This document shows positions 36,291-44,451 of a stretch of DNA of 64,000 bases, in pieces. Origin of the DNA: Arthrobacter sp. HY1533 (GTDB lineage Bacteria; Actinomycetota; Actinomycetes; Actinomycetales; Micrococcaceae). The notes below the pieces were generated by a model. That model searched no databases and was not told the origin of the DNA. It saw nothing but the letters and a program-made list of their open reading frames with translations. Numbering within the stretch: position 1 is the stretch's first letter; the number at the start of each line of letters is the position of its first letter. The stretch is taken from NCBI RefSeq assembly GCF_027568515.1, contig NZ_JANKZF010000024.1, positions 1 to 64,000 of the forward strand, in the 5' to 3' direction. The position numbers and the translations under genes were made by a program.

Positions 36291-37439
36291 CTACTGCCCG
36301 GACTTCCGGGCGTCAATTACGGTGCTGACCTTCGAGAACAGCGGATGCTCGGGAGCCAGTCCGGTGATCCGTGCCGTTGCGTCATCGGCGGTGTTGGCAG
36401 CGATGATCTCGGCCAGCTCCACTGCTTCGGCGTCGCCGGCGTCGTCAAAACGCAGCGCTGCGCCGATGGCGTCGAGCAGGGCCAGCGGAACGGTCCCGTT
36501 CTCGGCCAGCTCGGCGGCCGGGCCGATGAACCGCTCGTGCCGGCTGAGCTTGCGCATCGGGGCGCGGCCCACGCGTGTCACGGTGTCGGGCAGGAATTCG
36601 TTGGAGAACCGCACCAGGATCTTCTGGACGTAGGCTTCCTGCTCGGCCTCGGCAAACTCATGCTTGTTCACCAGCAAGGCCTTGGTTTCTTCCAGCACCG
36701 CCCGGACCTTGGCCTTGACCGCGGGGTCTGCCATGGCGTCGGAGATTTTTTCAATGCCTGCGGCGTAGCCAAAGTAGGCCGTTGCCGCGTGGCCGGTGTT
36801 GACGGTGAACAGCTTGCGCTCAATGTAGGGGCCCAGGTCATCGACGAACGTGGCCCCGCCGATGGCGGGCTCGCCGCCCTTGAAGGGGGTCCTGTCGATG
36901 ACCCATTCAAAGAACGTCTCCACCGTGACGTCCAGGCCCTGGCCTGCGGCCTGGTTCGGCACGATCCTGTCCACTGCCGTGTTGGCGAACACGGCAGCCG
37001 CATCAACCTTGGCAGCGTCCACTGCGTCGTCGCCGCGGACTGCCGCTTCGAGAATGTCAGTGGCGTTGATGGCGTTCTCGCAGGCCATGACCTGCAGGGG
37101 TGCCAGGCCGGCGTCGCGGTCGGCGATGGCGCGGGCGATCAGCGGTGCAACGAACTTGAGGATGTTCGGCCCCACAGCGGTGGTGACCATGTCCGCCGTC
37201 GCAATTTCTGCGACCACTGCGTCAGTTGCGGTGGCGGAGTTCAACGCCCTGAAGTTGGTGACGGTGCGCACGGTGGCGTTCTCACCCACCTCGTGGACGT
37301 CGTAGCTCTCCGCCGCTGCCAGGTCATTGATCAGGGCTTCGGCGACGTCGGCAAAGACAATCTCGTAGCCTGCTTCATGGAGCAGCAGCCCCACGAATCC
37401 ACGGCCGATGTTGCCGGCCCCAAAGTGCACTGCTTTCAT
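36291..37439 (-). CDS. mtlD: Mannitol-1-phosphate 5-dehydrogenase
   Basis: A 382-residue NAD-dependent enzyme that oxidises mannitol-1-phosphate to fructose-6-phosphate. The N-terminus MKAVHFGAGNIGRGFVG contains the Rossmann motif; KLFTVNTGHAATAYFGY is the family signature. Its ATG overlaps the stop of mtlA by one base (TAATG), so the two genes are translationally coupled. Last gene of the mannitol PTS operon. Confidence 0.95.
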   Translation of the reverse strand: MKAVHFGAGNIGRGFVGLLLHEAGYEIVFADVAEALINDLAAAESYDVHEVGENATVRTVTNFRALNSATATDAVVAEIATADMVTTAVGPNILKFVAPLIARAIADRDAGLAPLQVMACENAINATDILEAAVRGDDAVDAAKVDAAAVFANTAVDRIVPNQAAGQGLDVTVETFFEWVIDRTPFKGGEPAIGGATFVDDLGPYIERKLFTVNTGHAATAYFGYAAGIEKISDAMADPAVKAKVRAVLEETKALLVNKHEFAEAEQEAYVQKILVRFSNEFLPDTVTRVGRAPMRKLSRHERFIGPAAELAENGTVPLALLDAIGAALRFDDAGDAEAVELAEIIAANTADDATARITGLAPEHPLFSKVSTVIDARKSGQ

Positions 37440-39361
37440 TACGCGTTTACCTTCCCAAAGATGTCCAAGATCTCCTCCACCGTGGTGGCGGCTTCCAGCC
37501 TGGCGACCTGTGCCTTGTCGGTGAAGACCCGGGCGATGGAGGACAGGATGGCCAGGTGCTCGTTGTTCACGCCGGCGACGCCCACGACGAACTTCACGGG
37601 CTTGCCGTTCCAGTCGATGCCGTTGGGGTAGTGGATGATCGAGACTGCCGAGCTGGTGATGTTGCCCTTGGCCTCGTTCGTTCCGTGCGGGATGGCAAGG
37701 AAGTTGCCCATGTAGGTCGAAACCGAGGCTTCGCGCTCGTGCATTGCCTTGACGTAGACGGCATCCACGGCGCCGCGGGCCAACAGCAGGGCACCGGCCT
37801 CGTCGATGGCACCGTCCCGGGTGGTCGCGGTGCCGCTCAGGATCACGCTTTCACGGGCCAGGATGGTGCCACCGCCGGCGGCAACTTCCTCAACTTCTTC
37901 CGCAGCGGCTTGGCCGGCCTGTCCGTCCGCTGAATTCCTGGAACGGACCAGCTCCACAATCTCCTCGTAGCGGGGGCTGTTCATGAAGTTGTCCACGGAG
38001 ACGTGGAGCGCACTTGCCGTCACCGGCTTCGCCCGGGCGGCCAGGTCCTGGTGCGTGACCACGACGTCGTAAGTGTCGCTCAGGTTGGAGATGGCCGAGT
38101 TGGTGACCTTCACATCCGGGAAACCGGCCTTCTTGATCATGTTGCGCAGCACCGAGGCGCCCATGGCGCTTGACCCCATGCCGGCGTCGCAGGCGAACAC
38201 AACAGTGCCGATCGGTCCGCTGGTTCCGGCGTCTGCCAGTGCAAACGCAACCGAGCTCTTCTTGCCCTTGAGCGCCTCCATCTTGGCCGTGGCATCGCTG
38301 AGGCCATCGCTGTCGGCGGCGACCGGGCTGATCTTGAGAATGAACGAACCAATGACGAACGAGACAGCAGCCGCGGCAAAGACGGAAAGGGCAAGGCCAA
38401 AGTAGCTGTCCTTGGACGCCATGGCAAAGACGGCAAAGATGCTGCCTGGGGCCGCGGGGGCCACCAGGCCGGCGTTGGTCAGGACCAGCATGAAGATGCC
38501 TGTCATGCCGCCACCGATGGTGGCCAGGATCATGGCGGGCTTCATCAGGATGTACGGGAAGAAGATCTCGTGGATGCCGCCGAAGAACTGGATCACGGCA
38601 GCGCCGGGGGCCGAGGCCTTGGCCAGGCCGCGTCCAAAGATTGAGTAGGCCAGCAGCAGTCCAAGGCCGGGGCCGGGGTTGGCCTCGAGCAGGAACAGGA
38701 TGGACTTGCCGTTGGCCAGCGCCTGCTCAGTGCCCAGCGGGGTCAGGATGCCGTGGTTGATGGCATTGTTCAGGAACAGGACCTTGGCCGGTTCAATGAA
38801 GATGCTGGTCAGCGGCAGCAGGCCGTTCCTGACCAGGAATTCCACTACCTCTCCGGCGCCGTTGCTGAAGGCAATGACCACGGGGCCAACTGCTTTCAGG
38901 CCCACGATGGCCATGATGCCGGCCAGGATGCCTGCGGAGAAATTGTCAATGAGCATTTCGAAGCCGGGCTTGATGCGGCCTTCCCATACCTTGTCCAGCT
39001 TCTTCATGACCCAGGCCGTCAACGGGCCCATGATCATGGCACCGATGAACATGGGGATGTCGGTGCCGACGATGACACCCATGGTTGCCACGGCGCCGAC
39101 GACGCCGCCGCGGACTCCGTGGATCATCTTGCCGCCGGTGTAGCCGATCAGCAGGGGCAGCAGGTAGGTGATCATGGGGCCCACCATGGCGGCCAGCGAT
39201 TCATTGGGCAGGAACCCTGCCGGGATGAAGAGGGCCGTGATGAGTCCCCAGGCGATGAAGGCGCCAATGTTGGGCATGATCATGCCGGAGAGGAAGGTGC
39301 CAAATTTCTGCACCCCAACTCGCACACCGCCCTTCGGGGCGGCCACTGTTGGTGTTGCCAT
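37439..39361 (-). CDS. mtlA: PTS mannitol transporter subunit IICBA
   Basis: A 640-residue membrane permease that takes up and phosphorylates mannitol. Domain order: IIC (about residues 1-340, MIMPNIGAFIAWGLITAL and further membrane segments; GGIHEIFFPYIL is the substrate-site motif), IIB (about 380-470, VVFACDAGMGSSAMG with the phosphocysteine) and IIA (about 500-640, FLAIPHGTNEAKG with the phosphohistidine). It is preceded by a TetR-type regulator and followed by mtlD. Confidence 0.96.
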   Translation of the reverse strand: MATPTVAAPKGGVRVGVQKFGTFLSGMIMPNIGAFIAWGLITALFIPAGFLPNESLAAMVGPMITYLLPLLIGYTGGKMIHGVRGGVVGAVATMGVIVGTDIPMFIGAMIMGPLTAWVMKKLDKVWEGRIKPGFEMLIDNFSAGILAGIMAIVGLKAVGPVVIAFSNGAGEVVEFLVRNGLLPLTSIFIEPAKVLFLNNAINHGILTPLGTEQALANGKSILFLLEANPGPGLGLLLAYSIFGRGLAKASAPGAAVIQFFGGIHEIFFPYILMKPAMILATIGGGMTGIFMLVLTNAGLVAPAAPGSIFAVFAMASKDSYFGLALSVFAAAAVSFVIGSFILKISPVAADSDGLSDATAKMEALKGKKSSVAFALADAGTSGPIGTVVFACDAGMGSSAMGASVLRNMIKKAGFPDVKVTNSAISNLSDTYDVVVTHQDLAARAKPVTASALHVSVDNFMNSPRYEEIVELVRSRNSADGQAGQAAAEEVEEVAAGGGTILARESVILSGTATTRDGAIDEAGALLLARGAVDAVYVKAMHEREASVSTYMGNFLAIPHGTNEAKGNITSSAVSIIHYPNGIDWNGKPVKFVVGVAGVNNEHLAILSSIARVFTDKAQVARLEAATTVEEILDIFGKVNA

Positions 39362-39423
39362 GAGAGTTTCCTAACGGTTGGTCCCGCGCCGGTGCAGGAT
39401 TTGTTGTGGTGCTCGGTGGTGTT

Positions 39424-40146
39424 TCATGAAGTTTTGGCGATGCGGTCAAGCCATTCCAGGAACATTTTCAACTCGGTGGTTGAGAGCTGTTCCGGACTGG
39501 ATGACTCAAGTGCGGCGTTGAGGGCGATGGCCGCCACAACCACTGAGGAGGCGCCCACGGGTGTGGCCGCCGTGCTCAGTTCCCCGTCCGAGGAAACGGC
39601 AGAGATCACTGCTTCCCGGGTCATGTCGGACAAGTCAAAATTGCGGTCCGCTGCGCGCTCCGCAATGAGCATCAAGGTCACGCCCACATTGGCGGCCAGG
39701 ATGCTTCGGGCGGCTTCCTTGGGTGAAACGCGCAGCTGGCCGGCCATGGCAGCCTGCTCGAGCATTTCCTCCATGAAGCCCTCGGCTTCGGCGACCCGCG
39801 CCGGGCGGCTTTCCGGGCGGTTGTTGCCAAACATCACCGAGTACAGCTGCGGGTTGTCCAAACCAAACTTCAGGTGGTTGTCCCAGATTTGGCGAACGTC
39901 GCCCAGAGGCGTGCCGGTGGGCACAAAATTGTGCTCGCCTGCCACATAGTCCTCAAAGCCCGCATCGATTACTGCGTTGAAGAGTCCATCTTTGTCACCA
40001 AAGTGGTGGTAAAGCGTAGGTGCTGTCACGCCGGCAAGCTCTGTGATTTGCCGGGTTGAGACGGTTTTTCCACCCGAATCTGCCAACAATTCGGCCGCAG
40101 CCCTCAGCAGCCTTGCCTTGGGTGGAAGCTGGCTGTCGATATTCAT
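39424..40146 (-). CDS. TetR/AcrR-family transcriptional regulator
   Basis: A 240-residue protein with an N-terminal TetR HTH (VSTRQITELAGVTAPTLYHHFGDKDGLF) and a helical ligand-binding domain. It lies 62 nt upstream of mtlA on the same strand and is divergent from ptsI, so it probably controls the mannitol PTS; MtlR-type or DeoR-type regulators are more usual for mannitol genes. A 15-bp near-palindrome lies 19 bp before its start (40165-40179). Confidence 0.87.
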   Translation of the reverse strand: MNIDSQLPPKARLLRAAAELLADSGGKTVSTRQITELAGVTAPTLYHHFGDKDGLFNAVIDAGFEDYVAGEHNFVPTGTPLGDVRQIWDNHLKFGLDNPQLYSVMFGNNRPESRPARVAEAEGFMEEMLEQAAMAGQLRVSPKEAARSILAANVGVTLMLIAERAADRNFDLSDMTREAVISAVSSDGELSTAATPVGASSVVVAAIALNAALESSSPEQLSTTELKMFLEWLDRIAKTS

Positions 40147-40164
40147 GACTGCTACCCTAGCATC

Positions 40165-40179
40165 TATAACATTGCTATA
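40165..40179. promoter_or_regulatory. TATAAC-ATT-GCTATA near-palindrome
   Basis: Inverted half-sites with one mismatch, in the 150-bp gap between the TetR gene and ptsI, placed where it could serve both promoters. Confidence 0.4.
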
Positions 40180-40296
40180 TGAAGCAAATCACATGACTTG
40201 CGTTATGAACAGCCCCACATCCCACAAGCAGCTGCCGCCGGGCCCAGGCCCTGCAGCATGCGCACTGGCAAGAGAACACGAAATTAAGGACTTTCA

Positions 40297-41982
40297 ATGC
40301 AGAACTTCCTAGGAGTTGGCGTCAGCCCCGGGCGCATCACGGGGACCATCAGGCAGATGCCCGGCGCGCTTGCCGAACCGCCCGCCGGAGAGACCCTGGC
40401 GGCGGGAACCAGCCCGGACGCCGCCGCGTCGGCACTGCGGGAAGCCGCCAAGGCCGTGCAGTCGGAACTGGCGTCCCGCGCCGCCACTGCGCGCGCCGAC
40501 GCCAAGGCCGTTCTGGAAGCAACGGCCGTCATGGCCGTGGACCCCATGCTCATCAAGGCCGCGATCAAGCTGATCAATGGCGGCGCCTCGGCCGAACGGG
40601 CCATCTGGGATGCTGCCGAGACCGTTGCTGCCATGCTGGTGAACTTGGGCGGCTACATGGCCGAACGCGCCACCGACGTGCTGGATGTCAGGGCCCGGAT
40701 CGTGGCCGCACTGCGCGGCGTGCCCGCCCCCGGCATACCCTCCTCCAGCACCCCCTTCATCCTGGTTGCCGAAGACCTTGCCCCGGCCGACACCGCCACC
40801 CTTGACCCTGCCGTCGTTGTCGCCCTGGTCACCTCCGGCGGTGGCCCGCAGTCGCACACGGCCATCATTGCCCGCTCCCTCGGGCTGCCGGCAGTGGTGG
40901 CGGCTGCCGGCGTGGACCACCTGGCCGATGGCACGGAGGTGTATGTCGATGGTGCGGCCGGAACCCTGGCCACCGAGCCTGGCGACACCGAGCGCGCCGC
41001 AGCGGCCGCCTGGGCCGCGAATGCTTCACTCATCTCAGTCTTTGACGGAAATGGCACCACCGCAGACGGCCACCTGGTGCCGCTGCTGGCCAATGTGGGT
41101 GGGGCCGCCGACGCCGTGAAGGCCGCCGCCGCGGGCGCCCAGGGCGTGGGCCTGCTGCGCACCGAGTTCTGCTTCCTGGAACGCGAAACCGAGCCAAGCC
41201 ACCAGGAGCAGGTGGAAGCGTACCGGGGCGTCTTCGACGCGTTCCCGGGCAAGAAGGTGGTAGTCCGCACACTGGACGCCGGCGCCGACAAGCCCCTGCC
41301 GTTCCTGACCGATGCGAGCGAACCAAACCCGGCGCTTGGTGTTCGCGGCTACCGCACCGACACCACCTCCCCCGGCGTGCTCGAGCGCCAGCTCGCGGCC
41401 ATCGCGGACGCAGCCACGGGCACCACGGCCGATGTCTGGGTCATGGCCCCCATGATTTCCACCCCCGCAGAGGCGGCCGACTTTGCCGCCATGTGCAGGG
41501 CCGCCGGGCTGAAGGTTCCCGGTGTCATGGTGGAGGTTCCCTCCGCCGCAGTCACTGCCGAATCCATCCTGGGCCAGGTGGAGTTTGCCAGCCTGGGCAC
41601 CAATGACCTGACGCAGTACGCCATGGCCGCCGACCGCCAACTGGGGTCGCTCGCGGCACTGAACAATCCGTGGCAGCCGGCCGTTCTCCAGCTGGTCCGC
41701 CTGACGGTGGCCGGCTCCGTGGCCGAGGGCAACGGGAAGCCCGTGGGTGTTTGCGGTGAGGCTGCCGCCGACCCGGCCCTCGCCGTCGTGCTTGTGGGCC
41801 TGGGGGTGTCAACCCTGTCCATGACGGCCCGTTCGCTGGCGGGGGTCGCCGCGGTCCTTTCCACGGTCACACTGAAAGAAGCTCAGGAAATCGCTACACT
41901 GTCTCTACGCGCCACCAGCCCTGAGCAGGCCCGGGAGCTCGCACGCACCAAGCTGCCGGTCCTTGCCGAGCTTGGCCTCTGA
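40297..41982 (+). CDS. ptsI: Phosphoenolpyruvate-protein phosphotransferase (PTS enzyme I)
   Basis: A 561-residue soluble phosphotransferase that moves phosphate from PEP to HPr. The phosphohistidine lies in GGGPQSHTAIIARSLGLPAV; the PEP-binding domain has LLRTEFCFLERE, ASLGTNDLTQYAMAADR and the conserved GVCGEAA cysteine. AAGGA lies 6 nt before the ATG at 40297. Next gene is ptsH, and the divergent genes encode the mannitol permease. Confidence 0.95.
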   Translation: MQNFLGVGVSPGRITGTIRQMPGALAEPPAGETLAAGTSPDAAASALREAAKAVQSELASRAATARADAKAVLEATAVMAVDPMLIKAAIKLINGGASAERAIWDAAETVAAMLVNLGGYMAERATDVLDVRARIVAALRGVPAPGIPSSSTPFILVAEDLAPADTATLDPAVVVALVTSGGGPQSHTAIIARSLGLPAVVAAAGVDHLADGTEVYVDGAAGTLATEPGDTERAAAAAWAANASLISVFDGNGTTADGHLVPLLANVGGAADAVKAAAAGAQGVGLLRTEFCFLERETEPSHQEQVEAYRGVFDAFPGKKVVVRTLDAGADKPLPFLTDASEPNPALGVRGYRTDTTSPGVLERQLAAIADAATGTTADVWVMAPMISTPAEAADFAAMCRAAGLKVPGVMVEVPSAAVTAESILGQVEFASLGTNDLTQYAMAADRQLGSLAALNNPWQPAVLQLVRLTVAGSVAEGNGKPVGVCGEAAADPALAVVLVGLGVSTLSMTARSLAGVAAVLSTVTLKEAQEIATLSLRATSPEQARELARTKLPVLAELGL

Positions 41983-42028
41983 TTCACGCCCAGCACCACG
42001 CCACACACCCGCTCCCACAGGAGGAACC

Positions 42029-42307
42029 ATGTCCGAACGCAAAGCAACTGTCGCCAGCAGCTCCGGCTTGCACGCCCGCCCCGCCTCACTTTTTGCCGCA
42101 GCAGCGGGAGAACTGGATGTTGAGGTCACGATCGCGCTGGATGGAACCCCGGCAGAAGATGCCATGGATGCCAGCAGCATGCTGTCCCTGATGACCCTGG
42201 GCGCCGAGCACGGCGCAGTGGTTGTCCTGCGCGCCGAAGGCGAGGGCGCAGACGCCGCCCTCGACCAGCTTGCCGCAATGATCGAGACCGATCTGGACGC
42301 CGTCTAG
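42029..42307 (+). CDS. ptsH: Phosphocarrier protein HPr
   Basis: A 92-residue carrier. SSSGLHARPAS contains the phosphohistidine; DASSMLSLMTLG matches the Ser46 region of Gram-positive HPr, though HPr kinase is usually absent from actinobacteria. AGGAGG precedes ATG 42029. It follows ptsI after 46 nt and completes the general PTS needed by MtlA. Confidence 0.94.
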   Translation: MSERKATVASSSGLHARPASLFAAAAGELDVEVTIALDGTPAEDAMDASSMLSLMTLGAEHGAVVVLRAEGEGADAALDQLAAMIETDLDAV

Positions 42308-42321
42308 GAACTGTCGCGGCG

Positions 42322-42612
42322 TCAGCCGCCGGCCACGGACTGAATAATCATCAGTTCCTGGCCGGCGGCTATCCGCGTTTTAAGGCCCTGCAGGCGCCGG
42401 ACGTCGTCGCCGTCCACGTAGATGTTCACAAAGCGGCGCAGGGTCCCGGTTTCATCGCGCACGCGGCGGCCAAAGACCGGGAAGTCGGCGGCAACGGCAT
42501 CCAGCAATTCCCCCAGGGGCGCGCCCTCCCCCACATCAAGGCGCAATTCAGCGCTCCCGCCCACCAGCGGCTGGAGCAGCCGCGGCACCAGCAATGTCAC
42601 CTCGCCCGCCAT
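42322..42612 (-). CDS. MoaD/ThiS-family ubiquitin-like protein
   Basis: A 96-residue protein with the beta-grasp pattern: VTLLVPRLLQPL, GELLDAVAADFP, RFVNIYVDGDDVR. It ends in VAGG, the di-glycine used for activation as a thiocarboxylate in this family. No MoeB/ThiF-type activating enzyme or cofactor genes are adjacent. It is 9 nt downstream of the BNR-repeat gene and so shares an operon; that pairing recurs in actinobacteria but its purpose is unknown. Confidence 0.82.
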   Translation of the reverse strand: MAGEVTLLVPRLLQPLVGGSAELRLDVGEGAPLGELLDAVAADFPVFGRRVRDETGTLRRFVNIYVDGDDVRRLQGLKTRIAAGQELMIIQSVAGG

Positions 42613-42621
42613 GGCCCCGCC

Positions 42622-43746
42622 TCACGCACTGATCGTGGCGGCCCGGACACACAGGACATCCGGCAGCTGTGCAAGCACGGGCGTGAAGTGCGCCCCTTCG
42701 TCAGCGCTTGCGTACACGGTGCCGCCGCGGGTCCCGAAGAACAGCCCGGCCGGCTCCGCGGTGTCCACGGCAGCCGCATCCCTGAGCACCACGTTGTACT
42801 CGGGCTCCACGAGCCCGTCGGCCAGGCGCGTCCAGGACTGCCCGCCGTCGTCTGTGCGGTGCACAGCCAGCTTCCCCTCCGGCGGGATCCGCTGGGCATC
42901 GGCAATGAGCGGGATGACCCAGGCCGTGTCGGAGCGGCGCGGGTGGGTGAGGATGGTGAAGCCAAAGTCCGCCGGCAGGCCGTCGGCAATGTAGTCCCAG
43001 GTGTCCCCGTTGTCGCCGCTGCGGTAGACGCCGCCGTGGTTCTGCGCGAACAGCACCTCGGGCCGGTTGGGGTCCCGGGCCACCTTGTGCACGCACTGGC
43101 CGAATTCCGGGGTTTCCTCCGGCATGAAGCTGGCACCGATGCCCTTGTTCCGCGGCTGCCAGGATTCGCCGGCGTCGGTGCTGCGGTACACGCCGCCTGT
43201 GCTCATGGCGACGTGGATGGTGCCGGGGTCGGATGGGCTGGGCAGGACGGTGTGCGCCGCCGCCCCGCCAAATCCGGCACCCCATTCGCTCCGGTGCGGG
43301 TGGTCCCACAGGCCCCGGTTCAGCTCGAAGTGCTCGCCGCCGTCGGTTGATTTCCACACCGAGATGGGCTCGCAGCCGGCCCAGACCACACCCTCGCGGC
43401 CCTCGGCGTCGGGCTGGATCTGCCACACGCGCTCCAGCGCGGCCCCGGTGTCGGGCGGGAAGGTGATGGCGCCGTTGTCGGGCTCGTGCCAGGTGGCGCC
43501 AAGGTCGTCCGAGTGCGCCACCGTGGGGCCCCAGTGCTCACTGCGCAGCCCCACGAGGATGCGGGTCCGGCCGTCCCGCGTGTCAATGCCCACGCTGGGG
43601 ATTTCCTGCATGAGGAAATGCGGCCCGGTGAACGTGTAGTTCACGCGGTCATCGCTGGTGCCCAGCCAGAGGCCTTTCTTGGTTCCCACCGCAAGAAGGT
43701 GTGCGGCATTCGGAGGTGCGGCTACGGGTTCATGGGTCTGCGTCAT
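42622..43746 (-). CDS. BNR/Asp-box repeat beta-propeller protein (sialidase-like fold)
   Basis: A 374-residue cytosolic protein with repeated Asp-boxes: SDDLGATW, STDGGEHF, STDAGESW, SGDNGDTW and RTDDGGQSW, marking a beta-propeller of the sialidase/VPS10 type. It has no signal peptide and no RIP arginine motif, so it is not a true sialidase, unlike the one at 9671-15109. Co-transcribed with a MoaD/ThiS-like protein. Activity is unknown. Confidence 0.78.
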   Translation of the reverse strand: MTQTHEPVAAPPNAAHLLAVGTKKGLWLGTSDDRVNYTFTGPHFLMQEIPSVGIDTRDGRTRILVGLRSEHWGPTVAHSDDLGATWHEPDNGAITFPPDTGAALERVWQIQPDAEGREGVVWAGCEPISVWKSTDGGEHFELNRGLWDHPHRSEWGAGFGGAAAHTVLPSPSDPGTIHVAMSTGGVYRSTDAGESWQPRNKGIGASFMPEETPEFGQCVHKVARDPNRPEVLFAQNHGGVYRSGDNGDTWDYIADGLPADFGFTILTHPRRSDTAWVIPLIADAQRIPPEGKLAVHRTDDGGQSWTRLADGLVEPEYNVVLRDAAAVDTAEPAGLFFGTRGGTVYASADEGAHFTPVLAQLPDVLCVRAATISA

Positions 43747-43823
43747 GGGTTAAATTCGACCACCGCGCCCGCAGGGCAACAAGGGTTACTCGCTGGTAAC
43801 TTGACCCTCCCGGGTCGTCGAGG

Positions 43824-43864
43824 ATACCCCCTAGGGGTACTTGACACATACCCCATGGGGGTAT
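43824..43864 (+). promoter_or_regulatory. Two CsoR boxes flanking the copper-operon promoter
   Basis: ATACCCCCTAGGGGTAC (43824-43840) and ATACCCCATGGGGGTAT (43848-43864) are G-tract palindromes of the CsoR type. TTGACA (43841-43846) lies between them and TATAAA (43862-43867) overlaps the second, so bound repressor would cover the promoter. Confidence 0.85.
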
Positions 43865-43875
43865 AAATTGAAGAC

Positions 43876-44196
43876 ATGGAAACAGAAGAAGCCACCGGCC
43901 AGCACGGCTACAGCGAAGAGAAACAGGCCTACCTGCGGCGTCTCAAGCGCGCCGAGGGCCAGGTCCGCGGCATTGCGCGGATGGTCGAGGAAGACAAGTA
44001 CTGCATCGACATCCTCACCCAAATGGCCGCCGTCAACAAGGCCCTGCATGCCGTCAGCATCGGCCTGCTCGAAGACCACATTGCGCACTGCGTGGTCAAC
44101 GCCGCCCACGAATCACAGGAATCCGGCAACCCCGAGATCGTCTCGGAAAAGGTTGCCGAGGCAACAGCCGCCATTTCACGCCTACTCAGGAGCTAA
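43876..44196 (+). CDS. csoR: Copper-sensing repressor CsoR
   Basis: A 106-residue all-helical repressor. The Cu(I) ligands are the cysteine in KYCIDIL and the His and Cys in DHIAHCVV (C-H-C set of CsoR). YLRRLKRAEGQVRGI is the DNA-contact helix. It releases the operator when copper binds. First gene of csoR-copZ-copA, directly downstream of two CsoR boxes. Confidence 0.93.
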   Translation: METEEATGQHGYSEEKQAYLRRLKRAEGQVRGIARMVEEDKYCIDILTQMAAVNKALHAVSIGLLEDHIAHCVVNAAHESQESGNPEIVSEKVAEATAAISRLLRS

Positions 44197-44201
44197 CCAC
44201 C

Positions 44202-44426
44202 ATGAACACCACAATCGTCAACGTTTCCGGCATGACCTGCGGCCACTGCGTCAGCTCGGTCACCGAGGAGCTCACCGGCCTGAAGGGCGTCGAGAACGTC
44301 TCCATCGACCTCAACGCCGGCGGCATCTCCGAGGTCACCATCACCTCGTCCCTGACCCTGGACACCGCGGAAATTTCCGAGGCCGTCGCAGAGGCCGGAT
44401 ACCTCGTCGTGGCGAACAACGCCTAA
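44202..44426 (+). CDS. copZ: Copper chaperone CopZ
   Basis: A 74-residue ferredoxin-fold heavy-metal-associated domain with the metal motif GMTCGHC near the N-terminus. Delivers Cu(I) to the P-type ATPase in the cytosol. Starts 6 nt after csoR and precedes copA by 25 nt. Confidence 0.93.
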   Translation: MNTTIVNVSGMTCGHCVSSVTEELTGLKGVENVSIDLNAGGISEVTITSSLTLDTAEISEAVAEAGYLVVANNA

Positions 44427-44451
44427 ACCCACACACAATGTAAGGAGCGCC

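Noticed and set aside
42622-43746. Second sialidase
   Set aside because: Asp-boxes are present but the RIP arginine motif and signal peptide are absent.
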